A stretch of DNA of 64,000 nucleotides from Thioalkalivibrio thiocyanoxidans ARh2 (lineage in GTDB: Bacteria > Pseudomonadota > Gammaproteobacteria > Ectothiorhodospirales > Ectothiorhodospiraceae): the NCBI RefSeq assembly GCF_000385215.1, contig NZ_ARQK01000054.1, positions 24,346 through 88,345 of the forward strand, given 5' to 3'. Shown in pieces: positions 37,973 to 47,230 of the stretch. Within the stretch, counting starts at the first letter, position 1. Each line of letters starts with the position of its first letter. Under the pieces are notes generated by a model. It ran no database searches, was not told the origin of the DNA, and was given only the letters and a program-made list of their open reading frames with translations. The position numbers and the translations under genes were made by a program.

Positions 37973-38225
37973 GGGGAACACTGACCAATGTACACGCTCG
38001 CTGCTTCGTCGCTTTTGCGTGCGAACAAGGCGCGGTGACTGCCGTGCAGTCATTCTGCACAAGGGAGCCGCAACGCAGTTCCCACGCAAAAGCGTCCGAG
38101 CCCCTAGGGGTTGGCACCCCAGGTTCCCCGATCCTGCGTTGCGCCGCTTGCGGGTAGAACCACTACCCGTGGTCTCGGAAAACCTGGGGTGCCAACGCGA
38201 GTGTGTACATTGGTCAGTGTTCCCC
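37973..38225. repeat. 253-bp nested palindromic element (MITE-like or cruciform-forming)
   Basis: Terminal inverted repeats of 29 bases, 37973-38001 and 38197-38225, match at 28 positions; the ends read GGGGAACACTGACCAATG and its complement. Inside are two further long hairpins. Arm 1 is 38010-38026 with 38078-38094 (16 of 17 paired), capped by GTGCAG/CTGCAC (38044-38060). Arm 2 is 38110-38125 with 38181-38196 (16 of 16), capped by CGGGTAG/CTACCCG (38151-38169). The element could form a cruciform with two side arms. No open frame in it resembles a known protein, and no target-site duplication is obvious. Confidence 0.85.
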
Positions 38226-38256
38226 TGGACCCGGTGAGACCGACTGGCGGGATTGC

Positions 38257-38262
38257 TATAGT
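38257..38262 (+). promoter_or_regulatory. Candidate -10 element for the ABC-importer operon
   Basis: TATAGT (5 of 6 to consensus) lies just past the palindromic element and about 75 bases before the first gene. The -35 is poor, so this promoter may need help from an activator. Confidence 0.4.
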
Positions 38263-38336
38263 GCACTGAGTGCGGTCCGCGCCGGCCATCCGCGAGGCGA
38301 ATGCGGACGGCGGTGCCATGTGAGAGTGGAGGCCTT

Positions 38337-40196
38337 GTGAGTCGTCATTTTGGTTGGATCGTCACCCTGATCGTGCTGGGCATCCTGCTGTTGCTGGTCA
38401 TGGTGCAGGTGGACCGCCAGTGGCAGCGCATGGCGACCATGCAGAGCATGATGAGCGAGCAGGCGCGCGACCTGCGCGCGCTCCGCCGCAGTCTGCAGAG
38501 TCTGGAATCGGATCTGGCCGAGGGGCGTTTTGCGACCGGCGAGGGCGAGCGCGCACCGCGGGTCACGGAAGTGCCCTCGGCGTTCGGGCGAGCGGCCGAG
38601 GCCGCGGGACGCGAGGACTACGCGGAGGGTGACTGGCTGGTACAGGCCTTTGGTACGGGTCTGTCGACGATCACGCCGTATGTCTCCGCCGACGCCTACG
38701 CCTCCGAGGTCCAGAACTACGTGCTGGAATCGCTGGTGCAGCGCGACCCGGAGACGCTGGAGTGGCAGGGCCTGCTGGCGGCCTCCTGGGACTTCGATGA
38801 TTCCGGCCAGGAGCTGACCTTCCAGCTGCGCTCCGGCCTGCAGTTCTCCGATGGCGAACCGCTGACCGCAGAGGACGTGGAGTTCACCTTCAACTTCCTG
38901 ATGACGGACGAGATCGCGGTGCCGCGCGCGCGGGCCTTCCTGGAGAAGGTCGAGAAGGTGGAGGCGGTGGACGAGCGCACCGTCGTGTTTACCTTCGAGG
39001 AGCCGTACTTCGATGCCCTGCGAGTCGCGGGCGGCCTGGATGTCCTGCCGAAGCATTTCTACGAGCGCTACCTCGACGAGCCCGAGACCTTCAACGAGTC
39101 GCGCGGGATCCTGCTGGGTTCCGGCCCCTACCGGCTCGAGGACCCGACCGGCTGGACGCCGGATGCCGGGCGGATCGAGCTGGAGCGCAATCCGCGCTAC
39201 TGGGGGCCGGTGGAGCCCTCGTTCGACCGGCTGGTCTGGCGTGTGATCCAGAATGACTCGGCCCGCCTGACAACCTTTCGCAACCGCGATATCGATGTCT
39301 ACGGGGCCCGGCCGCGCGAATATGCTCGGCTGCGCGATGACGAGGCCCTGCGCGAGCGGGCGGATACCCACGAGTACATGAGCCCCACCGCCGGCTATTC
39401 CTACATCGGGTGGAACCAGAAGCGCAATGGCGAGCCGACCCGTTTCGCCGATCCCCGCGTGCGCAAGGCAATGAGCTATCTGACGGATGTCGATCGCCTG
39501 ATCGAGCAGGTCATGCTGGGCTATGCCGAGCGCGCGATCAGTCCGTTCAGCCCGCGCAGCGACCAGCACAACCCCGAGCTCGAACACATCCCCTTCGATG
39601 TCGAGCGGGCGCTGGAGCTGCTGGCCGAGGCTGGCTACTCCGAGAAGAACCGGGACGGGGTGCTGGTCAACGAGGAGGGCGAGCCCTTCTCGTTCGACCT
39701 GGTGTACTTCCAGGACAACGAGGATACCCGCCGCATCGCGCTGTTCCTGCGCGATCTGTACGCGCGTGCCGGAGTCCATATGCGGCCGCAGCCAACCGAG
39801 TGGTCGGTGATGCTGGAGAAGATCAGCCGCCAGGACTTCGATGCCATCACCCTGGGCTGGACCAGTGGCGTGGAGGTGGACATCTACCAGATGTTCCACT
39901 CCAGCCAGACGGTTTCCGGCGGTGACAACTTCATCAACTACGAAAACCCCGAGCTGGATGCCATGATCGAGGCCGCGCGCGGCGAGGTGGACGAGGACAA
40001 GCGCATGGAACACTGGCGCGAGGCCGAGCGGATCCTGGTCGAGGATCAGCCGTATACCTTCCTGATGCGGCGCCAGACCCTCGCCTTCATCGACCGGCGT
40101 ATCCAGAACCTGGAGCAGACGGCACTGGGGCTGAACCTCGGGTTTGTGCCGGTGGAGATCTACGTCCCGTTCGACCAGCAGCGGTACGGGCAGTAG
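38337..40196 (+). CDS. Oligopeptide-type extracellular solute-binding protein, membrane anchored
   Basis: 619 residues from the GTG at 38337 after GGAGG. The ATG at 38301 is in frame but has no ribosome site. Unlike most family-5 binding proteins it lacks a cleavable or lipoprotein signal; instead it has an uncleaved membrane helix (WIVTLIVLGILLLLVMVQV) and a coiled coil (about 30-65). The binding domain is family 5 (LTFQLRSGLQFSDGEPLTAEDVEF, FADPRVRKAMSYLTD), YejA-like in appearance. First gene of a four-gene importer with two permeases and a double ATPase downstream. Confidence 0.85.
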   Translation: MSRHFGWIVTLIVLGILLLLVMVQVDRQWQRMATMQSMMSEQARDLRALRRSLQSLESDLAEGRFATGEGERAPRVTEVPSAFGRAAEAAGREDYAEGDWLVQAFGTGLSTITPYVSADAYASEVQNYVLESLVQRDPETLEWQGLLAASWDFDDSGQELTFQLRSGLQFSDGEPLTAEDVEFTFNFLMTDEIAVPRARAFLEKVEKVEAVDERTVVFTFEEPYFDALRVAGGLDVLPKHFYERYLDEPETFNESRGILLGSGPYRLEDPTGWTPDAGRIELERNPRYWGPVEPSFDRLVWRVIQNDSARLTTFRNRDIDVYGARPREYARLRDDEALRERADTHEYMSPTAGYSYIGWNQKRNGEPTRFADPRVRKAMSYLTDVDRLIEQVMLGYAERAISPFSPRSDQHNPELEHIPFDVERALELLAEAGYSEKNRDGVLVNEEGEPFSFDLVYFQDNEDTRRIALFLRDLYARAGVHMRPQPTEWSVMLEKISRQDFDAITLGWTSGVEVDIYQMFHSSQTVSGGDNFINYENPELDAMIEAARGEVDEDKRMEHWREAERILVEDQPYTFLMRRQTLAFIDRRIQNLEQTALGLNLGFVPVEIYVPFDQQRYGQ

Positions 40197-40229
40197 CCGG
40201 GAGGCCAACGTAGAGAACCCGCGCACGCC

Positions 40230-41609
40230 ATGCTGACCTACATCCTGCGCCGCCTGATGCTGATGGTGCCGACGCTGTTCGGCATCACGATCGTGGTCTT
40301 TGCCGTGATGGCGGCCGCGCCCGGCGGCATCAGCGCGCTGACCCTGATCGAGGGGCAGGGGTTGGAGCCGCAGGCGCAAAAGGCGATGGAGGAGTACTAC
40401 AACCGCCTCTATGGCCTGGACCAGCCGCCGCCGGTGCAGTACGGGCGCTGGCTGAACAATATCTCGCCGGTGGGCTTTGCCCAGGACGAGGATGGCTCGC
40501 TCACCGGCTGGCCAAAGCTGAAGGCCCCCAATCTCGGGACGAGTTTCCGTTTCGGCCGCCCGGTGGCGGATCTGATTGCTGAACGCCTGCCGATTACTCT
40601 GCTGTTGAATGTGCTGTCCATACCACTGATCTACATCGTGGCGGTGGCCGTCGGGGTGCGGGCGGCCACCCAGCAGGGACAGGCCTTCGATTCCCAGTCT
40701 GGCGTCGTATTGCTGGCCCTGTGGTCGGTCCCGACAATGCTGGCCGGGGTCCTGCTGATTGGCTTTTTTGCCTCCGACCAGTTCTGGCAATGGTTCCCGA
40801 CTGGAGGGCTGAGCCAGCGCGCGGCGCTGGATATGACCTTCCTGCCTACGGTGGAGGTGGCCTGGGCCATACCGCTGCTGCTGGTGCTGCCGTTTCTGGG
40901 GGCGGCGCTGGGTCTTTACCTGGCACGCTATCTGCCCGCGCTGATCCGGGGTGGACTGGGTGCGGCGATCGGGGCCTTCTGCGGCTGGCTTATGTTCAGT
41001 GACCTGGCCCCGGCGGGCTGGATCAGCACAACGGTCGCCATGGGGATTGGCCTGGTGCTGGGCTGGCTGATGGCGCACAGCGACTGGGGCGTGCTGCGCG
41101 GTTTCTACCTGGGCACGGTGGGGCTGGGGGCGGGGCTTGCACTGGCGCTGGGCCTGGCGCCTGGCAGCATGGTCCCGGGTTTTCTGCTCGACCGCGCCTG
41201 GCACCTGGTGCTGCCGGTGCTGTGCCTGTCCTACGGTGGGCTCGCCTTCCTGGCCAAGCTCTCGCGTTCGTCCGTGCTGGAGAACCTGAACTCGGACTAT
41301 GCGCGCACCGCGCGTGCCAAGGGTGTGCCCGACCACGAGGTGCTGTGGCGTCATGTGTTCCGCAACAGCCTGCTGCCGCTGATTACGGTCTCGGCGACGT
41401 TGTTGCCGTCGCTGCTGGCCGGTTCGGTGATCGTGGAGGCGATCTTCTCCATCGACGGGATGGGCAAGCTCGCGGTGGAGGCGGTGCAGACCCGCGATCG
41501 CGAGCTGGTGCTGTCGATCACCCTGATCTCCGGCGTGCTGACCCTGGTTGGCTATCTGCTGGCGGATCTGGCCTATGCCATTGTCGACCCGCGGGTGAGT
41601 TATGACTGA
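40230..41609 (+). CDS. Oligopeptide ABC transporter permease (OppB/YejB-like) with an inserted membrane segment
   Basis: 459 residues, about 100 longer than E. coli OppB/YejB. The conserved N-terminus is YILRRLMLMVPTLFGITIVVF and the ATPase-docking loop EAA motif lies in NSDYARTARAKGVPDHEVLWRHVFRNSLLPL. Between the third core segment and this motif (about residues 210-315) is an extra hydrophobic block with several helices (LLLVLPFLGAALGLYLARYL, GAFCGWLMFSDLAP, GLVLGWLMA). It overlaps the second permease by eight bases. Confidence 0.88.
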   Translation: MLTYILRRLMLMVPTLFGITIVVFAVMAAAPGGISALTLIEGQGLEPQAQKAMEEYYNRLYGLDQPPPVQYGRWLNNISPVGFAQDEDGSLTGWPKLKAPNLGTSFRFGRPVADLIAERLPITLLLNVLSIPLIYIVAVAVGVRAATQQGQAFDSQSGVVLLALWSVPTMLAGVLLIGFFASDQFWQWFPTGGLSQRAALDMTFLPTVEVAWAIPLLLVLPFLGAALGLYLARYLPALIRGGLGAAIGAFCGWLMFSDLAPAGWISTTVAMGIGLVLGWLMAHSDWGVLRGFYLGTVGLGAGLALALGLAPGSMVPGFLLDRAWHLVLPVLCLSYGGLAFLAKLSRSSVLENLNSDYARTARAKGVPDHEVLWRHVFRNSLLPLITVSATLLPSLLAGSVIVEAIFSIDGMGKLAVEAVQTRDRELVLSITLISGVLTLVGYLLADLAYAIVDPRVSYD

Positions 41610-42855
41610 GTCGGTGCAGCAGGGCGAGGGCCGTCGCAGCCGTTCCTGGGCACGCCGCGTGGTCGGCGAAGTGCTGCTGCGCTGGGGGGCGCGGCTGGGG
41701 ATTGGCTGGATCGCGCTGCTGACGCTGGTGGCGATCCTGGCGCCCGTGCTGGCCAGCTCGCATCCGCTGCTGGTGCAGACGGCGGACGGCTGGTCCATGC
41801 CGTTTCTGCGCTACCTGACCGCGGCGGATGTCACGCTGTTCGGGATGCTGGTGCTGGCCGGCGTGTTCTGGCCGCTGCCCGGCCGGCCCTGGCGGCGCTT
41901 TGTGCTCTGGGGGGTGCTGAGTGCGATCCTGGGCGCGGTGGCCTGGCAGACGGTCTCGCCCCCCTCGCTGGTGATCTACGAGCAGTACCGTGAGGCCGAG
42001 GTGCAGGGTGAGTACCAGACCGTGATCCGCGCGCCGATCCCGTATTCGCCGCGCGACTACCTGCGCGACTATGCGGATACCGGGCTCGAGGCCCCGCGCG
42101 AGGCCCCCGACCGCGTGCACTGGTTCGGCACCGACGACAACGGCGCGGATGCGCTCTCGCGCATGATCCATGCCTCGCGCATCGCCCTGTCCATCGGTTT
42201 CATTGCCACCGGGATCGCGCTCGGGATTGGCGTGATCCTGGGTGGGCTGATGGGCTATTTCTCGGGGATCATCGACATCATCGGCATGCGCCTGGTGGAG
42301 ATCTTCGAGGCCATCCCGACCCTGTTCCTCCTGCTGACCTTTGTCGCTTTCTTCGGGCGATCGCTGTACCTGATGATGCTGATCATCGGCCTGACCTCGT
42401 GGTCCGGCTATGCGCGCTACGTACGGGCGGAGTTCCTGCGTCTGCGCCAGCAGGACTTCGTGCAGGGCGCGATCGCCTCCGGGCTGTCGCTGCCCTCGAT
42501 CCTGTTCCGCCACATGCTGCCGAACGGGATTGCGCCGATCCTGGTGGCGGCCAGCTTTGGCGTGGCCTCCGCGATCCTCGCCGAGGCCACGCTCTCGTTC
42601 CTGGGCCTGGGGCTGGTGGACGAGCCCTCCTGGGGGCAGATGCTGAACCAGGCAGTGCAGAGCTCGACCTTCAACTGGTGGATGGCGGCCTTCCCGGGGG
42701 GCGCGATCTTCCTGACCGTGTTCGCCTACAACCTGATCGGCGAGGCCCTGCGCGATGCGGTGGACCCGCACTCGCGCTCGGCCGCCAAGGCCGCCAGCCA
42801 TGCCGCGCCGACCCGCCCGGGCGGCGCCGGTGCGACCAGCGGGGCGGTGCGCTAG
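41602..42855 (+). CDS. Oligopeptide ABC transporter permease (OppC/YejE-like), extended
   Basis: 417 residues, about 75-110 longer than OppC. The N-terminal region contains one conserved helix, then an additional segment (about 70-160) with two more predicted helices and the periplasmic stretch YREAEVQGEYQTVIRAPIPYSPRDYL, before the usual HWFGTDDNGADALSRMIHASRIAL. The core six-helix fold and EAA loop (LRQQDFVQGAIASGLSLPSILFRHMLPN) follow. Works with the upstream permease and the downstream double ATPase. Confidence 0.88.
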   Translation: MTESVQQGEGRRSRSWARRVVGEVLLRWGARLGIGWIALLTLVAILAPVLASSHPLLVQTADGWSMPFLRYLTAADVTLFGMLVLAGVFWPLPGRPWRRFVLWGVLSAILGAVAWQTVSPPSLVIYEQYREAEVQGEYQTVIRAPIPYSPRDYLRDYADTGLEAPREAPDRVHWFGTDDNGADALSRMIHASRIALSIGFIATGIALGIGVILGGLMGYFSGIIDIIGMRLVEIFEAIPTLFLLLTFVAFFGRSLYLMMLIIGLTSWSGYARYVRAEFLRLRQQDFVQGAIASGLSLPSILFRHMLPNGIAPILVAASFGVASAILAEATLSFLGLGLVDEPSWGQMLNQAVQSSTFNWWMAAFPGGAIFLTVFAYNLIGEALRDAVDPHSRSAAKAASHAAPTRPGGAGATSGAVR

Positions 42856-42857
42856 CC

Positions 42858-44477
42858 ATGCTCGAGGTGCGCAACCTCCGCATTCGGCATCGCGACAGCG
42901 AGGCACCGCTGGTCGAGGACATCAGCTTCTCGATCCGCGCGGGCGAGATGTTCGCGCTGGTGGGCGAGTCGGGGTCCGGAAAGTCGATCACCGCGCTGGC
43001 GATCATGCGGCTGCTGGATGGGGGCTTCGAGCCTTCCACGGGGGAGGTCTGGCTGGCCGGCCACGGCACTCGTCAGGAACTGCTGGGCCTGCCGGACCGC
43101 GTGATGCAGCAGGTCCGCGGGGACCGGGTAGGCATGATCTTCCAGGAGCCGATGACCTCGCTGAACCCGGTGCTGACCGTGGGCGACCAGATCGACGAGG
43201 TCCTGCGCCTGCACCGTCCGCAGATGACCCCGGCCGAGCGCGAGGCGCGGGTGCTTGAAGTGCTGCGCGAGGTCCAGCTTCCGAACCCGGAACAGCGCCG
43301 CGACGAGTACCCGCACAAGCTTTCGGGGGGGCAGCGCCAGCGCGTGATGATCGCGATGGCGCTGGTGGCGGAGCCGGATCTACTGATCGCCGACGAGCCG
43401 ACCACCGCCCTGGACGTGACCATCCAGGCCGAGATCCTGAGGCTGATCGATCATCTGCGCGAGAAGAACGGCATGGCCGTGCTCTTGATCACCCACGACT
43501 TCGGGGTGGTCGCCTCGGTGGCCGACCGTGTCGCGGTGATGCACAAGGGCCGGCTGGTGGAACAGGGCGAGTGCCACCCGCTGCTGCGCGACCCGCAGGA
43601 TGCGTATACGCGCAAGCTGATCGGGGCGTTGCCGGAGAATCTGCCCGCATTGCCCGCTGTGCCCGGGGCCGGTCGCGAGACGCTGCTGGACGTGCGCGAC
43701 CTGCAGGTGCACTTCCCCGTGCTCAAGGGCCTGATGCGCCGGCAGGTGGATGTTGTGCGTGCAGTGGACGGTGTGTCGTTTCAGCTCGAAAACGGCGAGG
43801 TGCTGGCGGTCGTGGGGGAGTCCGGTTGCGGCAAGACCACGCTGGGCCGTGCGATCCTGCGCCTGATCGAACCCACCGGCGGCGAGATCCGCTATCGCGA
43901 CCAGCCACTGACCGGGATGCCGCGCAAGCCCTTGCGGCGCCTGCGGCGTCATTTGCAGGTGGTGTTCCAGGACCCGGCCTCGTCGCTGAACCCGCGCCTG
44001 AATGTGATGACCCTGCTGACCGAGCCCATGGCCGTCCACGGGATCGGCGAGGATCAGGAAGACCGCATCGAACGCGCCCGGGCGACCCTGGATCAGGTCG
44101 CGCTGCCGCCGGACACGCTGTGGCGCTATCCCCACGAATTCTCGGGCGGCCAGCGTCAGCGCATCGGCATCGCCCGCGCGCTGGTGCTGGATCCGGATGT
44201 GATCATCTGCGACGAGGTGACCAGTGCGCTGGATGTCTCGGTGCAGGCGGAGGTCCTGCAGATCCTCGGACGGCTGCGGGTCGACCGCCGCCTGGCGCTG
44301 ATCTTCATCACCCACGACATGGGCGTGGTCGAGTATTTCTCCGACCGCATGCTGGTGATGCACGACGGCCGCATGGAGGAGATCGGCAACACCGCCGAGG
44401 TGCTGGCCAATCCGCGCGCCGACTACACCCGGCACCTGCTGGACGCGGTCCCCCGGGTCTCGCGCTATGTGCAGTAA
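42858..44477 (+). CDS. ABC transporter ATPase with two nucleotide-binding domains (YejF-like)
   Basis: 539 residues from the ATG at 42858, two bases after the permease stop; open reading continues upstream in another gene and is not the start. Two complete NBDs: first with Walker [10 protein letters not shown], signature [15 protein letters not shown] and Walker [13 protein letters not shown]; second with [24 protein letters not shown] and [12 protein letters not shown]. In the second, the usual Glu-Pro after Walker B is Glu-Val. The fusion of OppD- and OppF-like halves fits the Yej-type layout. Ends 10 bases before folD on the opposite strand. Confidence 0.93.
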   Translation: MLEVRNLRIRHRDSEAPLVEDISFSIRAGEMFALVGESGSGKSITALAIMRLLDGGFEPSTGEVWLAGHGTRQELLGLPDRVMQQVRGDRVGMIFQEPMTSLNPVLTVGDQIDEVLRLHRPQMTPAEREARVLEVLREVQLPNPEQRRDEYPHKLSGGQRQRVMIAMALVAEPDLLIADEPTTALDVTIQAEILRLIDHLREKNGMAVLLITHDFGVVASVADRVAVMHKGRLVEQGECHPLLRDPQDAYTRKLIGALPENLPALPAVPGAGRETLLDVRDLQVHFPVLKGLMRRQVDVVRAVDGVSFQLENGEVLAVVGESGCGKTTLGRAILRLIEPTGGEIRYRDQPLTGMPRKPLRRLRRHLQVVFQDPASSLNPRLNVMTLLTEPMAVHGIGEDQEDRIERARATLDQVALPPDTLWRYPHEFSGGQRQRIGIARALVLDPDVIICDEVTSALDVSVQAEVLQILGRLRVDRRLALIFITHDMGVVEYFSDRMLVMHDGRMEEIGNTAEVLANPRADYTRHLLDAVPRVSRYVQ

Positions 44478-44487
44478 CCTCCCCCGG

Positions 44488-45351
44488 CTAGCTTGCCTCG
44501 TGGGTGCCGAAGGCGCGGGCGCGCAGGGTGTTGTCCAGTAGCATCGCCACGGTCATCGGCCCGACCCCGCCGGGCACCGGCGTAATCCAGTCGGCCTTTT
44601 CCGCGGCTGCATCGAACTCCACATCACCGCAAAGGGTGCCGTCCTCGCGGCGGTTGATGCCAATGTCGATCACCGTGGCCCCGGGCTTGACCCAGTCGCC
44701 CTTGACCAGGCCCGGCTTGCCGGCCGCCGCGATCAGGATGTCGGACTGGCGCGCGATACCCGCGGTATCCGGCGTGAAGCGGTGGCAGATGGTCGGGGTC
44801 GCGCCGGCCAGCAGGAGTTCCAGCGCCATCGGGCGGCCCACGATATTGGAGGCGCCGATCACGCAGGCGGTGCGGCCCTTGAACGGTTCGTCCAGGTGGC
44901 GCAGCAGCTGGATCACGCCCCAGGGGGTGCAGGGACGCAGGCGCGGGATCCGGGCGACGAGCCGGCCGACGTTGTAGGGGTGGAACCCGTCGACGTCCTT
45001 GGCGGGCGAGATGCGCTCGATCACCGTCTCCGGATCGATATGGCTGGGCAGGGGGAGCTGCACCAGGATGCCGTCGATGGTGCGGTCGGCATTGAGCTGG
45101 TCGATCAGGGCCAGCAGATCGGTCTGCGGGGTGCCCGAGGGCAGATCATAGGAGTGCGAGACCACGCCCACCTGCTCGCAGGCCTTGCGCTTGTTGCGCA
45201 CATAGACCTGGGAGGCCGGATCGGACCCGACCAGCACCACGGCCAGACCCGGCGGACGCAGGTCGCGGGCGGTCATGGATTCGATCTCGGTGGCGATGCG
45301 GGCGCGATGGGTCTGGGCAATCGCGCGGCCGTCGATGAGCTGGGCGGTCAT
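44488..45351 (-). CDS. folD: FolD, methylenetetrahydrofolate dehydrogenase/cyclohydrolase
   Basis: 287 residues. FolD interconverts methylene-, methenyl- and formyl-tetrahydrofolate. The catalytic pair is Tyr50 and Lys54 ([13 protein letters not shown]). The NADP site is [16 protein letters not shown] and the C-terminal motif is [16 protein letters not shown]. The gene converges with the ABC importer operon. Confidence 0.97.
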   Translation of the reverse strand: MTAQLIDGRAIAQTHRARIATEIESMTARDLRPPGLAVVLVGSDPASQVYVRNKRKACEQVGVVSHSYDLPSGTPQTDLLALIDQLNADRTIDGILVQLPLPSHIDPETVIERISPAKDVDGFHPYNVGRLVARIPRLRPCTPWGVIQLLRHLDEPFKGRTACVIGASNIVGRPMALELLLAGATPTICHRFTPDTAGIARQSDILIAAAGKPGLVKGDWVKPGATVIDIGINRREDGTLCGDVEFDAAAEKADWITPVPGGVGPMTVAMLLDNTLRARAFGTHEAS

Positions 45352-45442
45352 GGGAGGCTCTGTCTCGGAAACTGGCCGCGATCATCCCATGCGCGCGGGA
45401 GCGCCTCAAGCCGGGCGGGTTGCGTACCGCGTCGGAGCGGCC

Positions 45443-46318
45443 TCAGCCGACCGCCGTGAGACTCGAACGATCGTTGCCGGCTTCGCAGCGATTGCGGCCG
45501 CCGGCCTTGGCGCGATAGAGGGCGTCGTCCGCCCGCTGGATCAGGAAATCCGCATCGTCACGTGAGTCGGGTTCGAGGTCGAGACTGGCGACCCCGACCG
45601 AGACCGTCACGTAGAGTTCATCCGGGGCGCAGGGCGGTACATGCTCGTGGCCCTTGAGCCCAATCGGGGTCTGAGCGATCTCGCCGCGCAGCTTTTCGGC
45701 CAGCTGCAGCGCAGAGTCCAGATCGGTGTGCGGAGTGATGATCACGAATTCCTCGCCACCAAAGCGCGCGGCCAGGTCCACGCGGCGCAGGTTCTGCTGC
45801 AGGCGCAGGGCGATCGACTGGAGGATGTAGTCACCCGCCAGGTGCCCCAGGCGGTCGTTGATCCCCTTGAACTCGTCGATGTCCAGCATGACCACCGACA
45901 GCGGCTGGCCATAGCGCCGCGAGCGGGCGACTTCCTCGTCCAGGCGGCGGTCCATGTGGCGGCGGTTGAACAGACCGGTCAGGGGGTCGGTGATCGATTC
46001 GTGTTCCAGCCGGGTGATGCGGCGGATGCTCTCCACCGAGCTGTAGGTCAGGCGCACGACGGTGCAGACGAAACAGCCCCCCAGCAGGAAGATGATCGGT
46101 ACCAGCAGGTCAGGGACCGAGTGGTACAGGCCCCAGTTCAGCGGGATGAAGCCGAGATAGCCCAGGATGAAGACCGGGATCAGCAGGAACATCAACAGCC
46201 ACCCGGTGCGCACACGGCTTTCCGGGAGCTCGCGCAACAGACGGGCGAGGTTCCACTGGGCATAGACCAGGCCTGCTGCGCCCAGCACGATGGCCCCGTT
46301 GGCGACCCAGTTGAGCAT
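45443..46318 (-). CDS. Membrane-bound diguanylate cyclase (GGDEF domain)
   Basis: 291 residues from the ATG at 46318; the open frame continues upstream through tRNA sequence and is not translated. Three membrane segments (ANGAIVLGAAGLVYAQW, WLLMFLLIPVFILGYLGFIPL, LVPIIFLLGGCFVCTVV) are followed by the GGDEF domain starting DPLTGLFNRRHMD. The active site reads RFGGEEF, a functional variant. Five residues before it is an RxxD inhibitory (I) site (RRVD), so it should make c-di-GMP with product feedback. Confidence 0.88.
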   Translation of the reverse strand: MLNWVANGAIVLGAAGLVYAQWNLARLLRELPESRVRTGWLLMFLLIPVFILGYLGFIPLNWGLYHSVPDLLVPIIFLLGGCFVCTVVRLTYSSVESIRRITRLEHESITDPLTGLFNRRHMDRRLDEEVARSRRYGQPLSVVMLDIDEFKGINDRLGHLAGDYILQSIALRLQQNLRRVDLAARFGGEEFVIITPHTDLDSALQLAEKLRGEIAQTPIGLKGHEHVPPCAPDELYVTVSVGVASLDLEPDSRDDADFLIQRADDALYRAKAGGRNRCEAGNDRSSLTAVG

Positions 46319-46415
46319 GTCCCTGTCCGTGTCCCCCGCCCGCAATCCCCGCTTGCGTACCTGCAACGTAGCACGAAACATGCACAAAAGAATAACGTCT
46401 AGAACCCCTTGTACC

Positions 46416-46444
46416 TTGACCGCCGGCGGTGGCAGCGCTACCAT
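46416..46444 (+). promoter_or_regulatory. Promoter of the Pro-Arg-His-Lys tRNA cluster
   Basis: TTGACC (46416-46421), a 17-base spacer and TACCAT (46439-46444) lie about 40 bases before tRNA-Pro. The GC-rich sequence after the -10 (CCTGCGC) resembles stringently controlled stable-RNA promoters. Confidence 0.6.
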
Positions 46445-46485
46445 CCTGCGCTCGCTGTGTAGGCCCTTTTGCGGGGACGGCTCGA

Positions 46486-46562
46486 CGGGGTATAGCGCAG
46501 TCTGGTAGCGCGCCTGCTTTGGGAGCAGGATGTCGGGGGTTCGAATCCCTCTACCCCGACCA
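46486..46562 (+). tRNA. tRNA-Pro (anticodon UGG)
   Basis: Acceptor CGGGGTA/TACCCCG, discriminator A and encoded CCA. The anticodon stem CCTGC/GCAGG encloses TTTGGGA, TGG at 46520-46522. First of four tRNAs within 430 bases. Confidence 0.97.
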
Positions 46563-46630
46563 CCCCTCCCGGCCAATGGTTTGCAGGCAGGCTCGAGATC
46601 AGGCGTGGCACCTCGACGTTCGGCGGTAAC

Positions 46631-46707
46631 GCGCTCGTAGCTCAACCGGATAGAGCATCGGCCTTCTAAGCCGACGGTTGCAGGTTCGAGTCCTGCCGGG
46701 CGCGCCA
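46631..46707 (+). tRNA. tRNA-Arg (anticodon UCU)
   Basis: Acceptor GCGCTCG/CGGGCGC (one G-T pair), discriminator G and encoded CCA. The anticodon loop CTTCTAA gives TCT at 46665-46667, reading AGA/AGG codons, which are rare in GC-rich genes. Confidence 0.96.
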
Positions 46708-46745
46708 GAGCCGCCCTGTGGCAGTTGCCTGGACAGTGACACGGT

Positions 46746-46822
46746 GGTGACCGTAGCTCAGTTGGTAGAGTCCCGGATTGTGACTCCGGTTGTCGTGGGT
46801 TCGAGTCCCATCGGTCACCCCA
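46746..46822 (+). tRNA. tRNA-His (anticodon GUG)
   Basis: Acceptor GTGACCG/CGGTCAC with an extra 5' G (position -1, base 46746) opposite discriminator C, the histidine identity element. CCA is encoded. Anticodon GTG at 46780-46782. Confidence 0.96.
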
Positions 46823-46836
46823 TCCCCTTTTCCTGG

Positions 46837-46912
46837 GGGCCGTTAGCTCAATTGGTAGAGCAGTGGACTCTTAATCCATTGGTTGTAGGTTCGATTCCTA
46901 CACGGCCCACCA
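46837..46912 (+). tRNA. tRNA-Lys (anticodon CUU)
   Basis: Acceptor GGGCCGT/ACGGCCC, discriminator A and encoded CCA. Anticodon loop CTCTTAA, CTT at 46870-46872. It complements the UUU-reading tRNA-Lys at 5628. Confidence 0.96.
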
Positions 46913-47230
46913 TCTCCTTGCATCACCTGTCGCGTGTGATCCGGCCTTTGCCTGCTGTCGGCGGTCACGCCTGTGCAGTCTGGCTGCGCTGGGCTGTGCC
47001 CATATCACGGGTGGGTGTGACGGGACTCGGTCAACCTTTCTCTCCTGACTTTGCAGCGATCTGCCGACAGCGTGATGGTGCCCTCAGTCGTTCGTCTGAC
47101 AGCGTGATTTTCCCCCCAATTAGCCTCCGATCGAGGTGCTAGCCTTTCCCAACGTTCGTGGTGCCAGGCGAGCCAGCAGGTTCAGCGAGTGCACCGCGCC
47201 CGGTTGCTGATACATGGGAGGCCCTAAACG
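46913..47230. other. 318-base gap between tRNA-Lys and the polysaccharide locus
   Basis: No gene seen. It contains an 11-base direct repeat GACAGCGTGAT at 47066-47076 and 47098-47108, spaced 32 bases (about three helical turns), and a GGGAGG site before the next gene. The repeat could be a regulator-binding pair. Confidence 0.4.

Noticed and set aside
38256..41798. 1180-codon open frame on the minus strand opposite the ABC importer genes
   Set aside because: It is antisense to well-supported family members, is rich in His/Arg/Gln as expected of a GC-rich mirror frame, and matches no domain.
46319..46645. Extension of the diguanylate cyclase frame upstream
   Set aside because: It runs through tRNA-Pro on the opposite strand; homology and the first membrane helix start at 46318.
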